Part shown: piece by piece, positions 35,284 through 44,126 of the stretch
Numbering within the stretch: position 1 is the first letter of the stretch
Layout: every line of letters begins with the position of its first letter
Assembly (NCBI GenBank): GCA_027593175.1
Contig: JAQCJI010000012.1
Coordinates: 1 to 48,371, forward strand
Source: Bacteroidota bacterium
GTDB taxonomy: Bacteria > Bacteroidota > Bacteroidia > Cytophagales > Cyclobacteriaceae
Reading direction: 5' to 3'
Length of the DNA stretch: 48,371 bases
Notes under the pieces: generated by a model
Told to the model about the DNA's origin: nothing
Seen by the model: the letters and a program-made list of their open reading frames with translations, nothing else
The model's database searches: none
Made by a program: the position numbers and the translations under genes

Positions 35284-36654
35284 ATGAATAATCCGATCCC
35301 TTCTTCTAGAAGAAACTTTATCAAACGCTCCGGAACTGCACTTGCAGGTTCTTTTTTTATCCATCCCTTTGCACAAGCATTACAGTTATTCCCCGCCCTA
35401 GATCGAAAGATGAAAGTGGCCTTAGTAGGTACAGGTGTTCGAGGACTCAGCATGTGGGGACGGGATGTGGTGCAGGCCTATAGCGAACGCGTGGAATTTG
35501 TCGGCTTATCTGATAAGAATGAAGGCCGGATGCGCCTCGGGAAGGAGTACATGCAAGTGGATTGTCCCCTGTTCCTAGATTTTGACCAAATGCTCCGTGA
35601 AACCAGCCCAGATGTGGTGATCGTGACGACCATGGATAGCACCCACCATGAATTTATAATCAAGGGATTGAAGGCGGGGATGCATGTGATCACCGAAAAA
35701 CCGATGACCACGGATGAAAAGAAGGTGCAAGCAATTTTGAATGCGGAAAAGGCGTCTGGCAAGCAGGTGCTGGTAACCTTCAATTACCGCTACTCCCCTC
35801 ACCGGCAAAAACTCTACGAATTACTACAGGAAGGGGCCATTGGTAAGGTAACTTCGGTCGACTTTCATTGGTACCTAGATACCTCACATGGCGCAGATTA
35901 TTTCCGTCGATGGCATGGGATCCAAGCCTACAGTGGCAGCTTGCTGGTACATAAAGCTTCGCATCATTTTGACCTGCTCAATTGGTGGCTTAACTCAGAC
36001 CCAGAGGAGGTATTTGCCTATGGGTCGCTTGAGTTTTATGGGAAAAACGGTCCTTTTCGTTCCAAAACTTGTCGGGGCTGTCCCCATGCTTCTTCCTGTG
36101 ATTTTTATTGGGACATTACCAAAAACAAGGACCTCTACCAGCTATATGTGGAGAATGAAAAATACGATGGCTACCATCGTGATGGATGTGTATTCCGTGA
36201 AGAAATCGACAGCTACGATAAAATGGCCGTCCAAATCCGCTACAAAAACAAGGTCCAAGTAAGCTATTCCCTGACCACCTACTCACCCTACGAAGGATAC
36301 CGAATTGCCTTTAATGGAACCGAGGGCCGACTTGAAGCCTGGATCAAGGAAAGCCAGCCTTGGGAGGAGAAAAGGGAAGATGAACTGGTTTTGGTGAAGA
36401 ATTTTGGAGAACGAACTCTCATCCCGATTCCACATGGAGCAGGTGGGCATGGGGGAGGAGATATGCTACTCAAAGACAAGCTATTTCTGGATCCCAACCA
36501 AGCGGATCCCTGGAGGCAGTCTGCAGGTAGCAGAGATGGTGCCATGTCCTGTTTGATTGGAATTGCAGCGAGAAATTCGATCGAGCAAGGCATATCCATT
36601 CGTATCCAAGACCTGACCACTATTCCTTTGCAGGCAACGGGTAGAGGAGCTTGA
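35284..36654 (+). CDS. Gfo/Idh/MocA-family oxidoreductase with Tat-like signal
   Basis: 456 residues. A twin-arginine-like start (SSRRNFIKRSGTALAGSFFI) suggests export. The Rossmann fold follows: KVALVGTGVRGLSMWGRDVV, then ITEKPMTTDEKKVQ (EKP) and the GFO_IDH_MocA C-domain HKASHHFDLLNWWL. A cysteine cluster CRGCPHASSC sits at about residues 262-271. The overall pattern resembles GH109 alpha-N-acetylgalactosaminidase-type proteins, which use bound NAD+ to cleave glycosides, but the exact substrate is not shown. It is near the ROK and NagB genes on the other strand. Confidence 0.9.
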   Translation: MNNPIPSSRRNFIKRSGTALAGSFFIHPFAQALQLFPALDRKMKVALVGTGVRGLSMWGRDVVQAYSERVEFVGLSDKNEGRMRLGKEYMQVDCPLFLDFDQMLRETSPDVVIVTTMDSTHHEFIIKGLKAGMHVITEKPMTTDEKKVQAILNAEKASGKQVLVTFNYRYSPHRQKLYELLQEGAIGKVTSVDFHWYLDTSHGADYFRRWHGIQAYSGSLLVHKASHHFDLLNWWLNSDPEEVFAYGSLEFYGKNGPFRSKTCRGCPHASSCDFYWDITKNKDLYQLYVENEKYDGYHRDGCVFREEIDSYDKMAVQIRYKNKVQVSYSLTTYSPYEGYRIAFNGTEGRLEAWIKESQPWEEKREDELVLVKNFGERTLIPIPHGAGGHGGGDMLLKDKLFLDPNQADPWRQSAGSRDGAMSCLIGIAARNSIEQGISIRIQDLTTIPLQATGRGA

Positions 36655-36664
36655 AACTTCGGGT

Positions 36665-36705
36665 AAAAAAAGGTCCTAGTGATTTTTGTTCACTAGGACC
36701 TTTTT
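36665..36705. terminator. Bidirectional terminator after the Gfo/Idh/MocA gene
   Basis: GGTCCTAGTGA / TCACTAGGACC with flanking A and T tracts, stem 11 bp, between the two convergent genes. Confidence 0.9.
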
Positions 36706-36749
36706 AGTTTACAGCATTATTTTCTTTGTGGGCTTGAAGTATTTAATTC

Positions 36750-37616
36750 TTAATGCAGTGTAGTAGCTGGCTTTTCTTGCAAATCAACCAAGGCTACAGC
36801 CCCATGAATGGCCGTTTCATCCAGGTCAGAAACCAAAATTTGTAGTTTTTCCAAGACACTAGAGTAAGCAAAAGTTTGAAGGGTTGCCTGCATGGACTTT
36901 TCAAATAAGGGGAAGGTCTTGCGGATGGAGCCTCCCAAAATGATGGCCTCTGGAGCCAGAGAATAAAGAATCACTTTCAGTAGCTCGCCAACATGCCGTC
37001 CAAATTCCTCAAAGGCCTGCAAGGCGATCGGATCCCCATCCAAAGCTAGTTTGGCCAAGGCCTTGGGTCGGCTCTGGTAAAAGCGGTTGAAAAACTTGCC
37101 GCTGCAGTAATCTTCAAAGGTTCCCTCTAAATAGGGAGCGCCGCACCATTCTCCTGCGGCGGAATTGATGCCCGAATACAGCTTCCCATGAATGATGATT
37201 CCACCGCCGACCCCGGTGCCAAGCGTAATACCGACTAAGTGTTGAAAGCCCTTACCTAGGCCAAACTTATGGACTCCAAGTGCGAAGCAGTTTGCATCGT
37301 TGTTGATAAAAACGGGTTTCCCAAATCGGCTAAAAATAAATTTTCGTAGTTCCACATGCTGGAAAGATGGAATATTGGCCAAGCCCAGCACAATTCCTTC
37401 CTGAGGATCTACAAGTCCTGGTATGCCAATTCCAATCCCTTCAAAAGAGTGTGGGAGGTAACTTTCAATAAAAGCAGCCAGGTTTTCCAAAATCACCTCT
37501 TGACTTTCTGAGGCAGGTGTAGGGATGCTACGGATATCTTGGAGATGACCCTGAAAGAGTACTCCAGCTTTAATGCTGGTACCACCAATGTCAAGTCCTA
37601 AAATAATATATTCCAC
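36750..37616 (-). CDS. ROK-family sugar kinase without the usual zinc motif
   Basis: 288 residues from a GTG start at 37616, just before LGLDIGGTSIKAGVL. The TTG at 37643 would add nine hydrophobic residues that are not family-like. Phosphate/ATP motifs: LDIGGTSIKA, GIGIPGLVDP, FINNDANCFALG, VGITLGTGVGGGII and LGGSIRK. The catalytic Asp lies in the NND. The ROK zinc ligands (CxCGxxGC) are replaced by CGAPYLEGTFEDYCSGKFF. Upstream is the NagB fusion, so an amino-sugar or glucose kinase is likely, but which substrate is open. Confidence 0.9.
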   Translation of the reverse strand: MEYIILGLDIGGTSIKAGVLFQGHLQDIRSIPTPASESQEVILENLAAFIESYLPHSFEGIGIGIPGLVDPQEGIVLGLANIPSFQHVELRKFIFSRFGKPVFINNDANCFALGVHKFGLGKGFQHLVGITLGTGVGGGIIIHGKLYSGINSAAGEWCGAPYLEGTFEDYCSGKFFNRFYQSRPKALAKLALDGDPIALQAFEEFGRHVGELLKVILYSLAPEAIILGGSIRKTFPLFEKSMQATLQTFAYSSVLEKLQILVSDLDETAIHGAVALVDLQEKPATTLH

Positions 37617-37712
37617 GACGAAAAAGGGGATTAAAGGGATCAAAAATACAGGGTTCTCTTGAAATGGGAAGCATTGATCAGGGGATTGGGTTTGGAGGTG
37701 AATTGGTGCCGC

Positions 37713-40040
37713 TTACAACAAGCCTTCAATGGATTTCTCCAGTTCGCGGGCAGTGGCCAAAAATTCATCCACATTCATATCACGTAAGAAAATCAGTCCA
37801 TGGCTAGCTCTGACCTTGGCATGCTCGTGTTGATAAAAGTAATTTTTGCCGAGTAAGAGTTGAATGTCAGTGAGTTGGCCTACCCAGGTGCGCTTGGCGA
37901 CGGTGCTAAACTTGCCGTTGTGGGCATAGCTTGGGAAGGAGGCACGTACTTGGCTGAGGTAGCAATTGCTAAAGGAATCTTCCATGACGGCTATGTCTCC
38001 AAGGGATACAGGGACGATGACATTGGCTTCATGCGGTTCAAACATAAACCAAACATTACGGTAGCCGATGATGCGCAGCTGGCTTATATCCTCCTCCTTG
38101 GACCATTTTTTTACTGCTGCTGCAGTCGCTTGAAGCACCTTGTAGTGTGTATCAGGTCCAGATCCTTCGGGATCGAGCGTGAGACTCAATTTGGTCGGTT
38201 TGATTTTGCGGAGGAGGTCTACAATCGGATCTACATCGCGGGTTTTGTCGGGCTGCTCCGTGAAAATATCGCCGGTATAGAAGCCAAGGCGCAGGTGGTG
38301 CACATTTTTTACCTGTACGCCAAAGTGGGCCCAAACCAGTTCCTCCTCAAACTCTCGGATCATTCCTTTGAGCTTCTGGATTTTTGGCGGGTTTTTCTCG
38401 CCATCGTAGGATTTCTTAAGAATTTGTATGACCTCATTGATGGTTTCTCGCAGCTGTTCCTTGTCTTTGATTTCCCAGACGATGCAGAGGGCGCGGACCA
38501 CTCGGTGGCAAAGTCCTCGGGAACGCGCAGCTCCATTTTCAGAGGCCACATTGGTGAGGAAGTGGTACACATCCTTATCTGTTTTTAGGCGGTAGCCCAC
38601 GTCAAAGAAGTCCTCGTAATTTGTCATTTGGATCTTTCCTTCTTCCAACAATTTTTTGGCATGGAGCAAGGTGTCAATCACAAATTTGTTAGTCACTGCC
38701 GTGAATCCCGAGGTAAGCACCGAAAAGTGAGTCTCATTGCTCGGGTCATGGAGTTGGTTGGTGATGTGGGGTAAAATCCCCAGGGAAATATCGTCGTGGT
38801 GTGGTCCAGTATGCAGGAGCACCTGATCCTTTTCTTGTTCTAGCCCTTTGGATATTTTGGTAGAAATACTTTGGATCACCTGATTTACCGTGTCCTCGGA
38901 GAGGTTTGGAATTTGCTTGCAGTAAGGATCCGCCTTTAAATCTTCAACCTTGAGTCGGTGTCCGTAGGTATTATTTTTCTTGCAGAGTTCAATGACAGCG
39001 CGCTCTGTTTTTTCAAAAGTCCAGGAGCCAGTTTTATAATAAGCATCGATGGAGTCCGTAAGTTTGGACGCTGCGCCTCGGGTGAGGTAGAATCTGCCTT
39101 GAGTTAGTTTTTGGAGGATGGTAGCCGGAAACTGGGTGTTGGGTCCAGTCTCCAACGAGTCTCGGACAATACCTGCCTTGGCTTCACCTGCAGCGATGAC
39201 AATCCCAACCGAATTTGGGTTATTGACGATGGTGTCCAAGCCGATGGTGATGACGAGTCGGTTGGCCGATATTTCGATACCCCCAAGATCTCCTGCAGCT
39301 ACCGCTTGGGTTTCAAAATTGGTTTCTGTCAGGCGGGTAACTGAGTAGGGATGTGATCCTCGGGTATTGAAGGCGATGTGTCCATCAGGACCAATGCCGC
39401 CTAGGAAAAAGCCAATGCCTCCCTTTGCGCGGATGCGTTGCTCGTAGTCACCGCACCATTGATCGATGAGGTAGATGGAAGCTTGCTGCAATTTCTCAAG
39501 TTCATTGATGGGCTCGCGAAAGCGTAAGCTTAAGTCCACCCTTAAGTCGGGAAAAATTTTGCTAAAATGCTTGCCTTCAGCCAAGCGTATCTCATCGGAA
39601 TTGATCAGGATGGCTTTTTCTTTGGAGAGTCCAAATCCGCTGAGGTAAAACTTATTTACATAATCGTAAAAGCTATTGTGCTGCTTGGAAGCGATGGGGT
39701 AAAACTCATCGATTTGCACAAAGGTGAGTTCCCTGAGGCTAGGTTTTTTGGTGTTCCCCAATCCGTATTTTTCTCGTACCTCCTTACCTTTTTTGCTGTC
39801 CCAATTTTCAAGAAGATACTGCGTCCACTTGATAAAGTATTCTGGGGTCTTGCCTGTAGGCAGGCTGACCACTCCTTCTGGATTTGCAGCTACCCATTCC
39901 AAAAAACGGCAGGCGGTAAGGAGGCCTAGTTTGGGGAAGTTATCCACTAAAAGATAGGGGAGCTGGGTGGTCATTTTGGTGACCCCAGACTCTGCTAGGA
40001 AAGCCTTTTCTACTTCGGAAAACTGGGTGCTTGCGTGCAT
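37713..40040 (-). CDS. nagB: Glucosamine-6-phosphate deaminase fused to a PIG-L-like domain
   Basis: 775 residues from the ATG at 40040 (a TTG at 40124 would add 28 residues that look unlike the family). The N-terminal 370 are the NagB domain with SLPTGKTPEYF, catalytic Asp in QIDEFYP and GGIGPDGHIAFNTRGS, converting glucosamine 6-phosphate to fructose 6-phosphate and ammonia. A second domain from about 405 contains HTGPHHDDISLGILP, which matches PIG-L/LmbE N-acetylglucosamine deacetylases in shape (HPDDE replaced by PHHDD). Such a fusion could deacetylate and deaminate in one polypeptide. Next to the ROK kinase. Confidence 0.9.
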   Translation of the reverse strand: MHASTQFSEVEKAFLAESGVTKMTTQLPYLLVDNFPKLGLLTACRFLEWVAANPEGVVSLPTGKTPEYFIKWTQYLLENWDSKKGKEVREKYGLGNTKKPSLRELTFVQIDEFYPIASKQHNSFYDYVNKFYLSGFGLSKEKAILINSDEIRLAEGKHFSKIFPDLRVDLSLRFREPINELEKLQQASIYLIDQWCGDYEQRIRAKGGIGFFLGGIGPDGHIAFNTRGSHPYSVTRLTETNFETQAVAAGDLGGIEISANRLVITIGLDTIVNNPNSVGIVIAAGEAKAGIVRDSLETGPNTQFPATILQKLTQGRFYLTRGAASKLTDSIDAYYKTGSWTFEKTERAVIELCKKNNTYGHRLKVEDLKADPYCKQIPNLSEDTVNQVIQSISTKISKGLEQEKDQVLLHTGPHHDDISLGILPHITNQLHDPSNETHFSVLTSGFTAVTNKFVIDTLLHAKKLLEEGKIQMTNYEDFFDVGYRLKTDKDVYHFLTNVASENGAARSRGLCHRVVRALCIVWEIKDKEQLRETINEVIQILKKSYDGEKNPPKIQKLKGMIREFEEELVWAHFGVQVKNVHHLRLGFYTGDIFTEQPDKTRDVDPIVDLLRKIKPTKLSLTLDPEGSGPDTHYKVLQATAAAVKKWSKEEDISQLRIIGYRNVWFMFEPHEANVIVPVSLGDIAVMEDSFSNCYLSQVRASFPSYAHNGKFSTVAKRTWVGQLTDIQLLLGKNYFYQHEHAKVRASHGLIFLRDMNVDEFLATARELEKSIEGLL

Positions 40041-40471
40041 GGGAAAAGTCGTTGAAGGACAAAACGAGAACGTCCCATAAAAGGGTCTCCCTTGAGCAAG
40101 GAGAACAGCGTATGGGTCACTCAAATCTAAAAAAGTTTGGGAATAAAACCGATTACTTTAATAAAAAAATTAAATAAGTTCGACTTATAAGCAAAAAATA
40201 TAAAAAATCAATATGATTATCCGCAATTGGATCTGTTTTACCCTTTGGGTGTGAATCACTGAGGATAATCGTCGACAGACGACAGTTCACTGTTGACAGC
40301 CCTCTTTCCTAAATTTCAAACCTTATTTTCCTTCGTTTCTTGTAATAAAGTTCATAATCACAAGAATCAATCGGGGAGGCAAAGATGTGATTCCCCATTC
40401 AAAGGGGGTAAGGGGGATTTAACAAATTTGTTAAATGGAGCCTAACATGGCTGTCTGGCTTAGCGAAGGAC
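40041..40471. other. Intergenic region with short inverted repeats and no gene
   Basis: It runs from the nagB ATG to the sucD terminator. It contains GATTATCC / GGATAATC (40215-40222, 40263-40270) flanking 40 bases; a CGACAGACGACAGT tandem with an ACAGT/ACTGT hairpin at 40272-40299; and a perfect 20-bp palindrome at 40417-40436. A G-run-rich segment (AAAGGGGGTAAGGGGGATTT) adjoins the palindrome. I see no ORF with family features here. The first part probably holds the nagB promoter. Confidence 0.6.
40417..40436. repeat. Perfect 20-bp palindrome ATTTAACAAATTTGTTAAAT
   Basis: The sequence is its own reverse complement over all 20 bases. It lies 46 bases from the sucD terminator. It could be an operator or part of a dispersed repeat; the adjacent G-rich block is typical of short interspersed repeats in this phylum. 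Confidence 0.6.
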
Positions 40472-40503
40472 AAAAAAAAATACCTCAGAGTAACCTCTGA
40501 GGC
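40472..40503 (-). terminator. Rho-independent terminator of sucD
   Basis: CCTCAGAG / CTCTGAGG, 8 bp with a TAAC loop. On the minus strand it is followed by a nine-base U tract. Confidence 0.9.
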
Positions 40504-40537
40504 ATTGAGATGGGTTTGTGGCCCGAAGTAACTTAGT

Positions 40538-41419
40538 TTATGCGGTTACACCAAGTGCTTTGGCCATAGTCGCTCCAATTTCTGCTGGAGACTCAGCGAC
40601 TAGGATCCCGTTTTCACGCAAGATTCTTATTTTTGCTGCTGCCGTATCGTCTGCTCCGCCGATGATTGCGCCAGCATGACCCATTCTACGACCTGGAGGG
40701 GCTGTTTGTCCAGCAATAAATCCTACAATTGGTTTTTTATTGCCCGTTTCCCGAACCCAGCGTGCAGCTTCGGCTTCGTAATTTCCTCCAATTTCGCCGA
40801 TCATGATGATCGCATCCGTTTCGGTATCGTTCATCAATAACTCTACTGCTTCCTTGGTTGAGGTTCCGATAATTGGATCTCCTCCAATACCAATGGCGGT
40901 AGAAACGCCAAGACCTGCTTTTGCTACTTGGTCCGCAGCTTCGTAGGTCAAGGTTCCAGATTTGGAGACAATCCCAACTCTTCCTGACTTAAACACAAAA
41001 CCAGGCATAATTCCAACCTTCGCTTCTCCAGGAGTGATTACACCAGGACAGTTGGGTCCGATCAGGATACAACCTCTTTCTTTGATATAGGGCTTGGCAC
41101 GCATCATGTCTGCCACTGGAATTCCTTCAGTGATGGCGATGATTACTTTAATCCCGCCATCAGCAGCTTCCATAATGGCATCAGCGGCAAATGCTGGGGG
41201 AACAAAAATGATGGAAGTATCTGCACCAGTCTTTTGTACCGCTTCCTCTACTGAATTGAATACAGGCCTCTCCAAATGCAAAGTACCGCCCTTGCCTGGG
41301 GTTACTCCCCCTACAACTTGGGTTCCGTATTCGATCATTTGCTGTGCATGGAAGGAACCCTCAGATCCGGTAAATCCTTGAACGATAACTTTTGAATTTT
41401 TATTGACTAGTACACTCAT
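40538..41419 (-). CDS. sucD: Succinyl-CoA synthetase (succinate-CoA ligase) alpha subunit
   Basis: 293 residues from the ATG at 41419; a longer frame to 41485 has a low-complexity extension. It links succinyl-CoA cleavage to ATP or GTP in the TCA cycle. Motifs: [56 protein letters not shown], and the phospho-His in GHAGAIIGG. The beta subunit sucC is not adjacent, so it is encoded elsewhere in this genome. Confidence 0.97.
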   Translation of the reverse strand: MSVLVNKNSKVIVQGFTGSEGSFHAQQMIEYGTQVVGGVTPGKGGTLHLERPVFNSVEEAVQKTGADTSIIFVPPAFAADAIMEAADGGIKVIIAITEGIPVADMMRAKPYIKERGCILIGPNCPGVITPGEAKVGIMPGFVFKSGRVGIVSKSGTLTYEAADQVAKAGLGVSTAIGIGGDPIIGTSTKEAVELLMNDTETDAIIMIGEIGGNYEAEAARWVRETGNKKPIVGFIAGQTAPPGRRMGHAGAIIGGADDTAAAKIRILRENGILVAESPAEIGATMAKALGVTA

Positions 41420-41651
41420 GATACTGTGTTTATTGTTTCGCACAAAAATAGAAGAAAGCACCCCCCCTTCAAAATGAAATAGCAAACATTCTACTGGAAA
41501 TTTGATGTTGGCAAAAAAAGCTTTGTTATCCGCTAGTCAATTCTCAAAAAGCAAACTCTTTCTCCCTGCTTTCCGTAGCACTGCTTTGAATCTACAATTG
41601 AAAATCTTCTCTTAGATTAAGGCAAATTGTGATTTTTTGATTCTAAAAAAT

Positions 41652-41659
41652 TAACTTTG
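41652..41659 (+). promoter_or_regulatory. Possible -7 element of the ABC-transporter operon
   Basis: TAACTTTG is an exact match to the Bacteroidota TAnnTTTG consensus, 56 bases before the ATG of the ATPase gene. No well-spaced -33 TTG is evident. The 296 bases between sucD and this operon hold nothing else that I can identify. Confidence 0.35.
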
Positions 41660-41715
41660 AAATAGGGTTGGTAGAGTAAAATAATTAAACTCTAGCTCCC
41701 ACCAAGACTAGATTC

Positions 41716-42348
41716 ATGCTGCTAAAAACCACTTCGCTAAGCTTCGCCTATCCCGGGCAGCCCCCCATTTCTTTTCCAGATTTTTCCCTTTCTGGAGGAG
41801 AGGCCTTACTCTTATTAGGCAAATCGGGAACTGGAAAAACTACCTACCTGAATCTACTGGCAGGGCTCCTCACTCCCAGCCTTGGGCAAGTGATCCTCGA
41901 TGGGGTAGTCCTTTCTGCCCTTCAAGGTCATCGTTTGGACTTATTTCGGGGGCAGCATATTGGAATTGTATTTCAAAAGCCTCACTTGATTGCCGCACTC
42001 ACGGTGAAACAGAATTTGGAACTTGCGCAATTTTTAAGCAAGAAAAAAGGACCTTCGCCCACTGATTTACTCCAAGATTTTGGCATAGCAAGTAAAGCAT
42101 CTGCAGCGGTTGGTACCCTAAGTGAAGGGGAAGCGCAACGGGTATCCATCGCTCGTGCTTTGGTCAATACACCCAAATTGATCCTTGCCGATGAGCCTAC
42201 TTCTAGCTTGGATGACGAACATGCGCAACGGGTGATTCAACTCCTAAAAGGGGAGGCTGTCAAAATAGGTGCAGCCCTTGTTATCGTCACGCACGACCAG
42301 CGTGTTAAATCTGAAGTTTCACAGGTACTTGAACTGAAAAGCGAATGA
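41716..42348 (+). CDS. ABC transporter ATP-binding protein (LolD/MacB type)
   Basis: 210 residues. Walker A LLGKSGTGKTTYL, Q loop GIVFQKPHLI, signature TLSEGEAQRVSIARAL, Walker B LILADEPTSSLDDE and switch His VIVTHD are all present. The type is the one that pairs with FtsX-like permeases. It overlaps the permease by 4 bases. The third gene encodes an exported DUF3299-like protein, which resembles the context of metal-uptake ABC systems. Confidence 0.95.
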   Translation: MLLKTTSLSFAYPGQPPISFPDFSLSGGEALLLLGKSGTGKTTYLNLLAGLLTPSLGQVILDGVVLSALQGHRLDLFRGQHIGIVFQKPHLIAALTVKQNLELAQFLSKKKGPSPTDLLQDFGIASKASAAVGTLSEGEAQRVSIARALVNTPKLILADEPTSSLDDEHAQRVIQLLKGEAVKIGAALVIVTHDQRVKSEVSQVLELKSE

Positions 42349-43637
42349 ACCTCCTCACCCTCAGTTGGAAATACCTCAGGTTTCGACCTCTTGCTACTGG
42401 CCTCAATGCGATTTTATTAGCCTTTGGGCTTGCCATCATCACTGTTTTACTCCTTGTTCAACATCAATTTGAACAAAAAATGACCCGTGATGCTGCCGGG
42501 ATCGATCTGGTAGTGGGTGCCAAAGGAAGTCCCTTGCAGTTAATTCTCTCCTCGGTCTACCACATTGATTTTCCTACAGGGAATATCAAGATGGAAGAAG
42601 CAAAACGCATTTCTAGAAGTCGCTTGGTTAAGCAAGTCATTCCACTTGCAATGGGTGATAATGCGCAAGGGCTGCGCATCTTGGGTACTAACCATGATTA
42701 TTTAGATCTGTATGGGGTAAAATTCGCGGCAGGCAAAGCTTGGGAGCAGCCCTTTGAGGTGACCTTAGGCGCAGAAAGTGCCAAGACCCTCGGGTTGAAA
42801 CTTGGAGACACCTTTAGTGGAAGTCACGGAATAAGTGTGGGGAGCCATGATCACGACCAACATTCGTTTCGGGTAACAGGCATTTTGGCGCCCACCGGAA
42901 AGGTAGTTGATCGGCTTGTGCTGACCAGTATCGAATCGGTTTGGTATACCCATGATGAAGAAAGCAAAACTGAACCAAGTACGCCTATTGAAGGGGAGGA
43001 AGCTAGCGCTGAAATAGAAGAAGCTCCAGAACAGGGGATAGATCCGCATCTCCTTCCAGTTGCTGCTCGGGGTTTTCCGCTCACAGATCAGGAAAGGGAA
43101 GTGACCACCCTACTCGTTCGCTACCGCAATCCTATGGCAGCAATTCAGCTGCCACGGATGATTAATTCGGGCACTTCCATGCAGGCAGCTTCTCCAGCAT
43201 TTGAAATGTCTCGCTTGTTTGAATTGTTGGGTGTTGGGATCAGCTTATTAAAAGGCTTGGCACTCGCCTTGGTGGTGATTGCTGGGTTGAGCATATTTAT
43301 CGCACTTTACAATTCACTTAAGGAACGGAAGTATGACCTAGCCGTCCTGCGAACCTTAGGCGCCTCTCGTCTCCAACTCATGATTTTAGTATTTTTGGAA
43401 GGCATTTCACTTACCACGCTGGGTGCTTTTCTGGGGATCTCTTTAGGGCATGGATTTTTGGCATTGGTAGTTTTGCTCACTTCGCAGGAACTGGTTTCCT
43501 TAGTGGATCCATGGGTATTGCTTCCGGGTGAGTTGTTGATTTTCGGCTATGCCTTGGCGGTTGGAATCGTCGCCTCACTTATCCCTGCTTGGTCTGCCTA
43601 CCAAACGAGTATTGCAAAGCAGCTCACAAAAACGTAA
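42345..43637 (+). CDS. FtsX-type ABC permease with His/Asp-rich periplasmic loop
   Basis: 430 residues, four main spans: one at the N-terminus (LATGLNAILLAFGLAIITVL) and three near the C-terminus (LLKGLALALVVIAGLSIFIA, LVFLEGISLTTLGAFLGISL, LLPGELLIFGYALAVGIVAS). The large periplasmic part has RDAAGIDLVVGAKGSPLQLI and a loop GSHGISVGSHDHDQHSFRVT with five His and two Asp, then a Glu-rich stretch (PIEGEEASAEIEEAPEQ). Both could bind divalent metal. The cytoplasmic block LKERKYDLAVLRTLGASRLQ is the usual FtsX coupling region. Coupled to the ATPase by overlap. Confidence 0.93.
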   Translation: MNLLTLSWKYLRFRPLATGLNAILLAFGLAIITVLLLVQHQFEQKMTRDAAGIDLVVGAKGSPLQLILSSVYHIDFPTGNIKMEEAKRISRSRLVKQVIPLAMGDNAQGLRILGTNHDYLDLYGVKFAAGKAWEQPFEVTLGAESAKTLGLKLGDTFSGSHGISVGSHDHDQHSFRVTGILAPTGKVVDRLVLTSIESVWYTHDEESKTEPSTPIEGEEASAEIEEAPEQGIDPHLLPVAARGFPLTDQEREVTTLLVRYRNPMAAIQLPRMINSGTSMQAASPAFEMSRLFELLGVGISLLKGLALALVVIAGLSIFIALYNSLKERKYDLAVLRTLGASRLQLMILVFLEGISLTTLGAFLGISLGHGFLALVVLLTSQELVSLVDPWVLLPGELLIFGYALAVGIVASLIPAWSAYQTSIAKQLTKT

Positions 43638-43659
43638 TTAGCATAAAAATTAAAGCAAG

Positions 43660-44097
43660 ATGAAAAAAGGAGCATTCCTTCTAGGTTTAATTTTAGCTTT
43701 GGCCATTTTTCCCCAGGATTCTTTTGCCCAAGGAGTTTGGAAAAGTTTATCTGAGGTGACCTACAAAATTAGCAAAGACAATTTTGGGGAGTTGTATGTT
43801 CCAGTTTTCTCTGAGAATATCAAAAAATTGGAAGGCAAGTTCGTAGAAGTGGATGGATACATCATTCCTTTCGAAGGAATGTTTAAACCTACCTATATCA
43901 TTTTGTCGAGCCTACCTCTGGCAGAATGTTTTTTTTGTGGTTCTGGTGGACCGGAAACCGTCATGGAAGTGATGCTTACTTCACCCATTAAATACACCTC
44001 CAAGCGAGTGAAGATACGGGGCAAACTTACCCTGAATACTGCAGACCCAGAAAAGCTGATGTATATCCTGAAGGAAGGAAAGCTAGTAGAGAATTAA
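43660..44097 (+). CDS. Exported DUF3299-like protein of the ABC operon
   Basis: 145 residues with a signal peptide KKGAFLLGLILALAIFPQDS, cut after FAQ. The mature domain has LEGKFVEVDGYIIPFEG followed by a cysteine-bearing ECFFCGSGGPETVMEV and KYTSKRVKIRGKLTLN. This fits the DUF3299 pattern (GK-VxxxGYxxP, then a Cys/Gly/Pro-rich loop). In Vibrio a DUF3299-type protein is part of an ABC zinc-uptake cluster (ZrgABCDE), as I recall; a metal-handling role here is inference. 22 bases after the permease. Confidence 0.8.
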   Translation: MKKGAFLLGLILALAIFPQDSFAQGVWKSLSEVTYKISKDNFGELYVPVFSENIKKLEGKFVEVDGYIIPFEGMFKPTYIILSSLPLAECFFCGSGGPETVMEVMLTSPIKYTSKRVKIRGKLTLNTADPEKLMYILKEGKLVEN

Positions 44098-44103
44098 GTG
44101 CTC

Positions 44104-44126
44104 CAGAGGCCCCCTAGCTCTGTTTT
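44104..44126 (+). terminator. Weak hairpin after the DUF3299-like gene
   Basis: CAGAG / CTCTG, 5 bp with a 9-base loop, followed by TTTT, at the convergence with the aminotransferase gene. Confidence 0.35.

Noticed and set aside
37860-38588. Long open frame (242 codons) on the plus strand opposite the NagB fusion
   Set aside because: It has no family motif and lies wholly inside a conserved gene on the other strand; a shadow frame.
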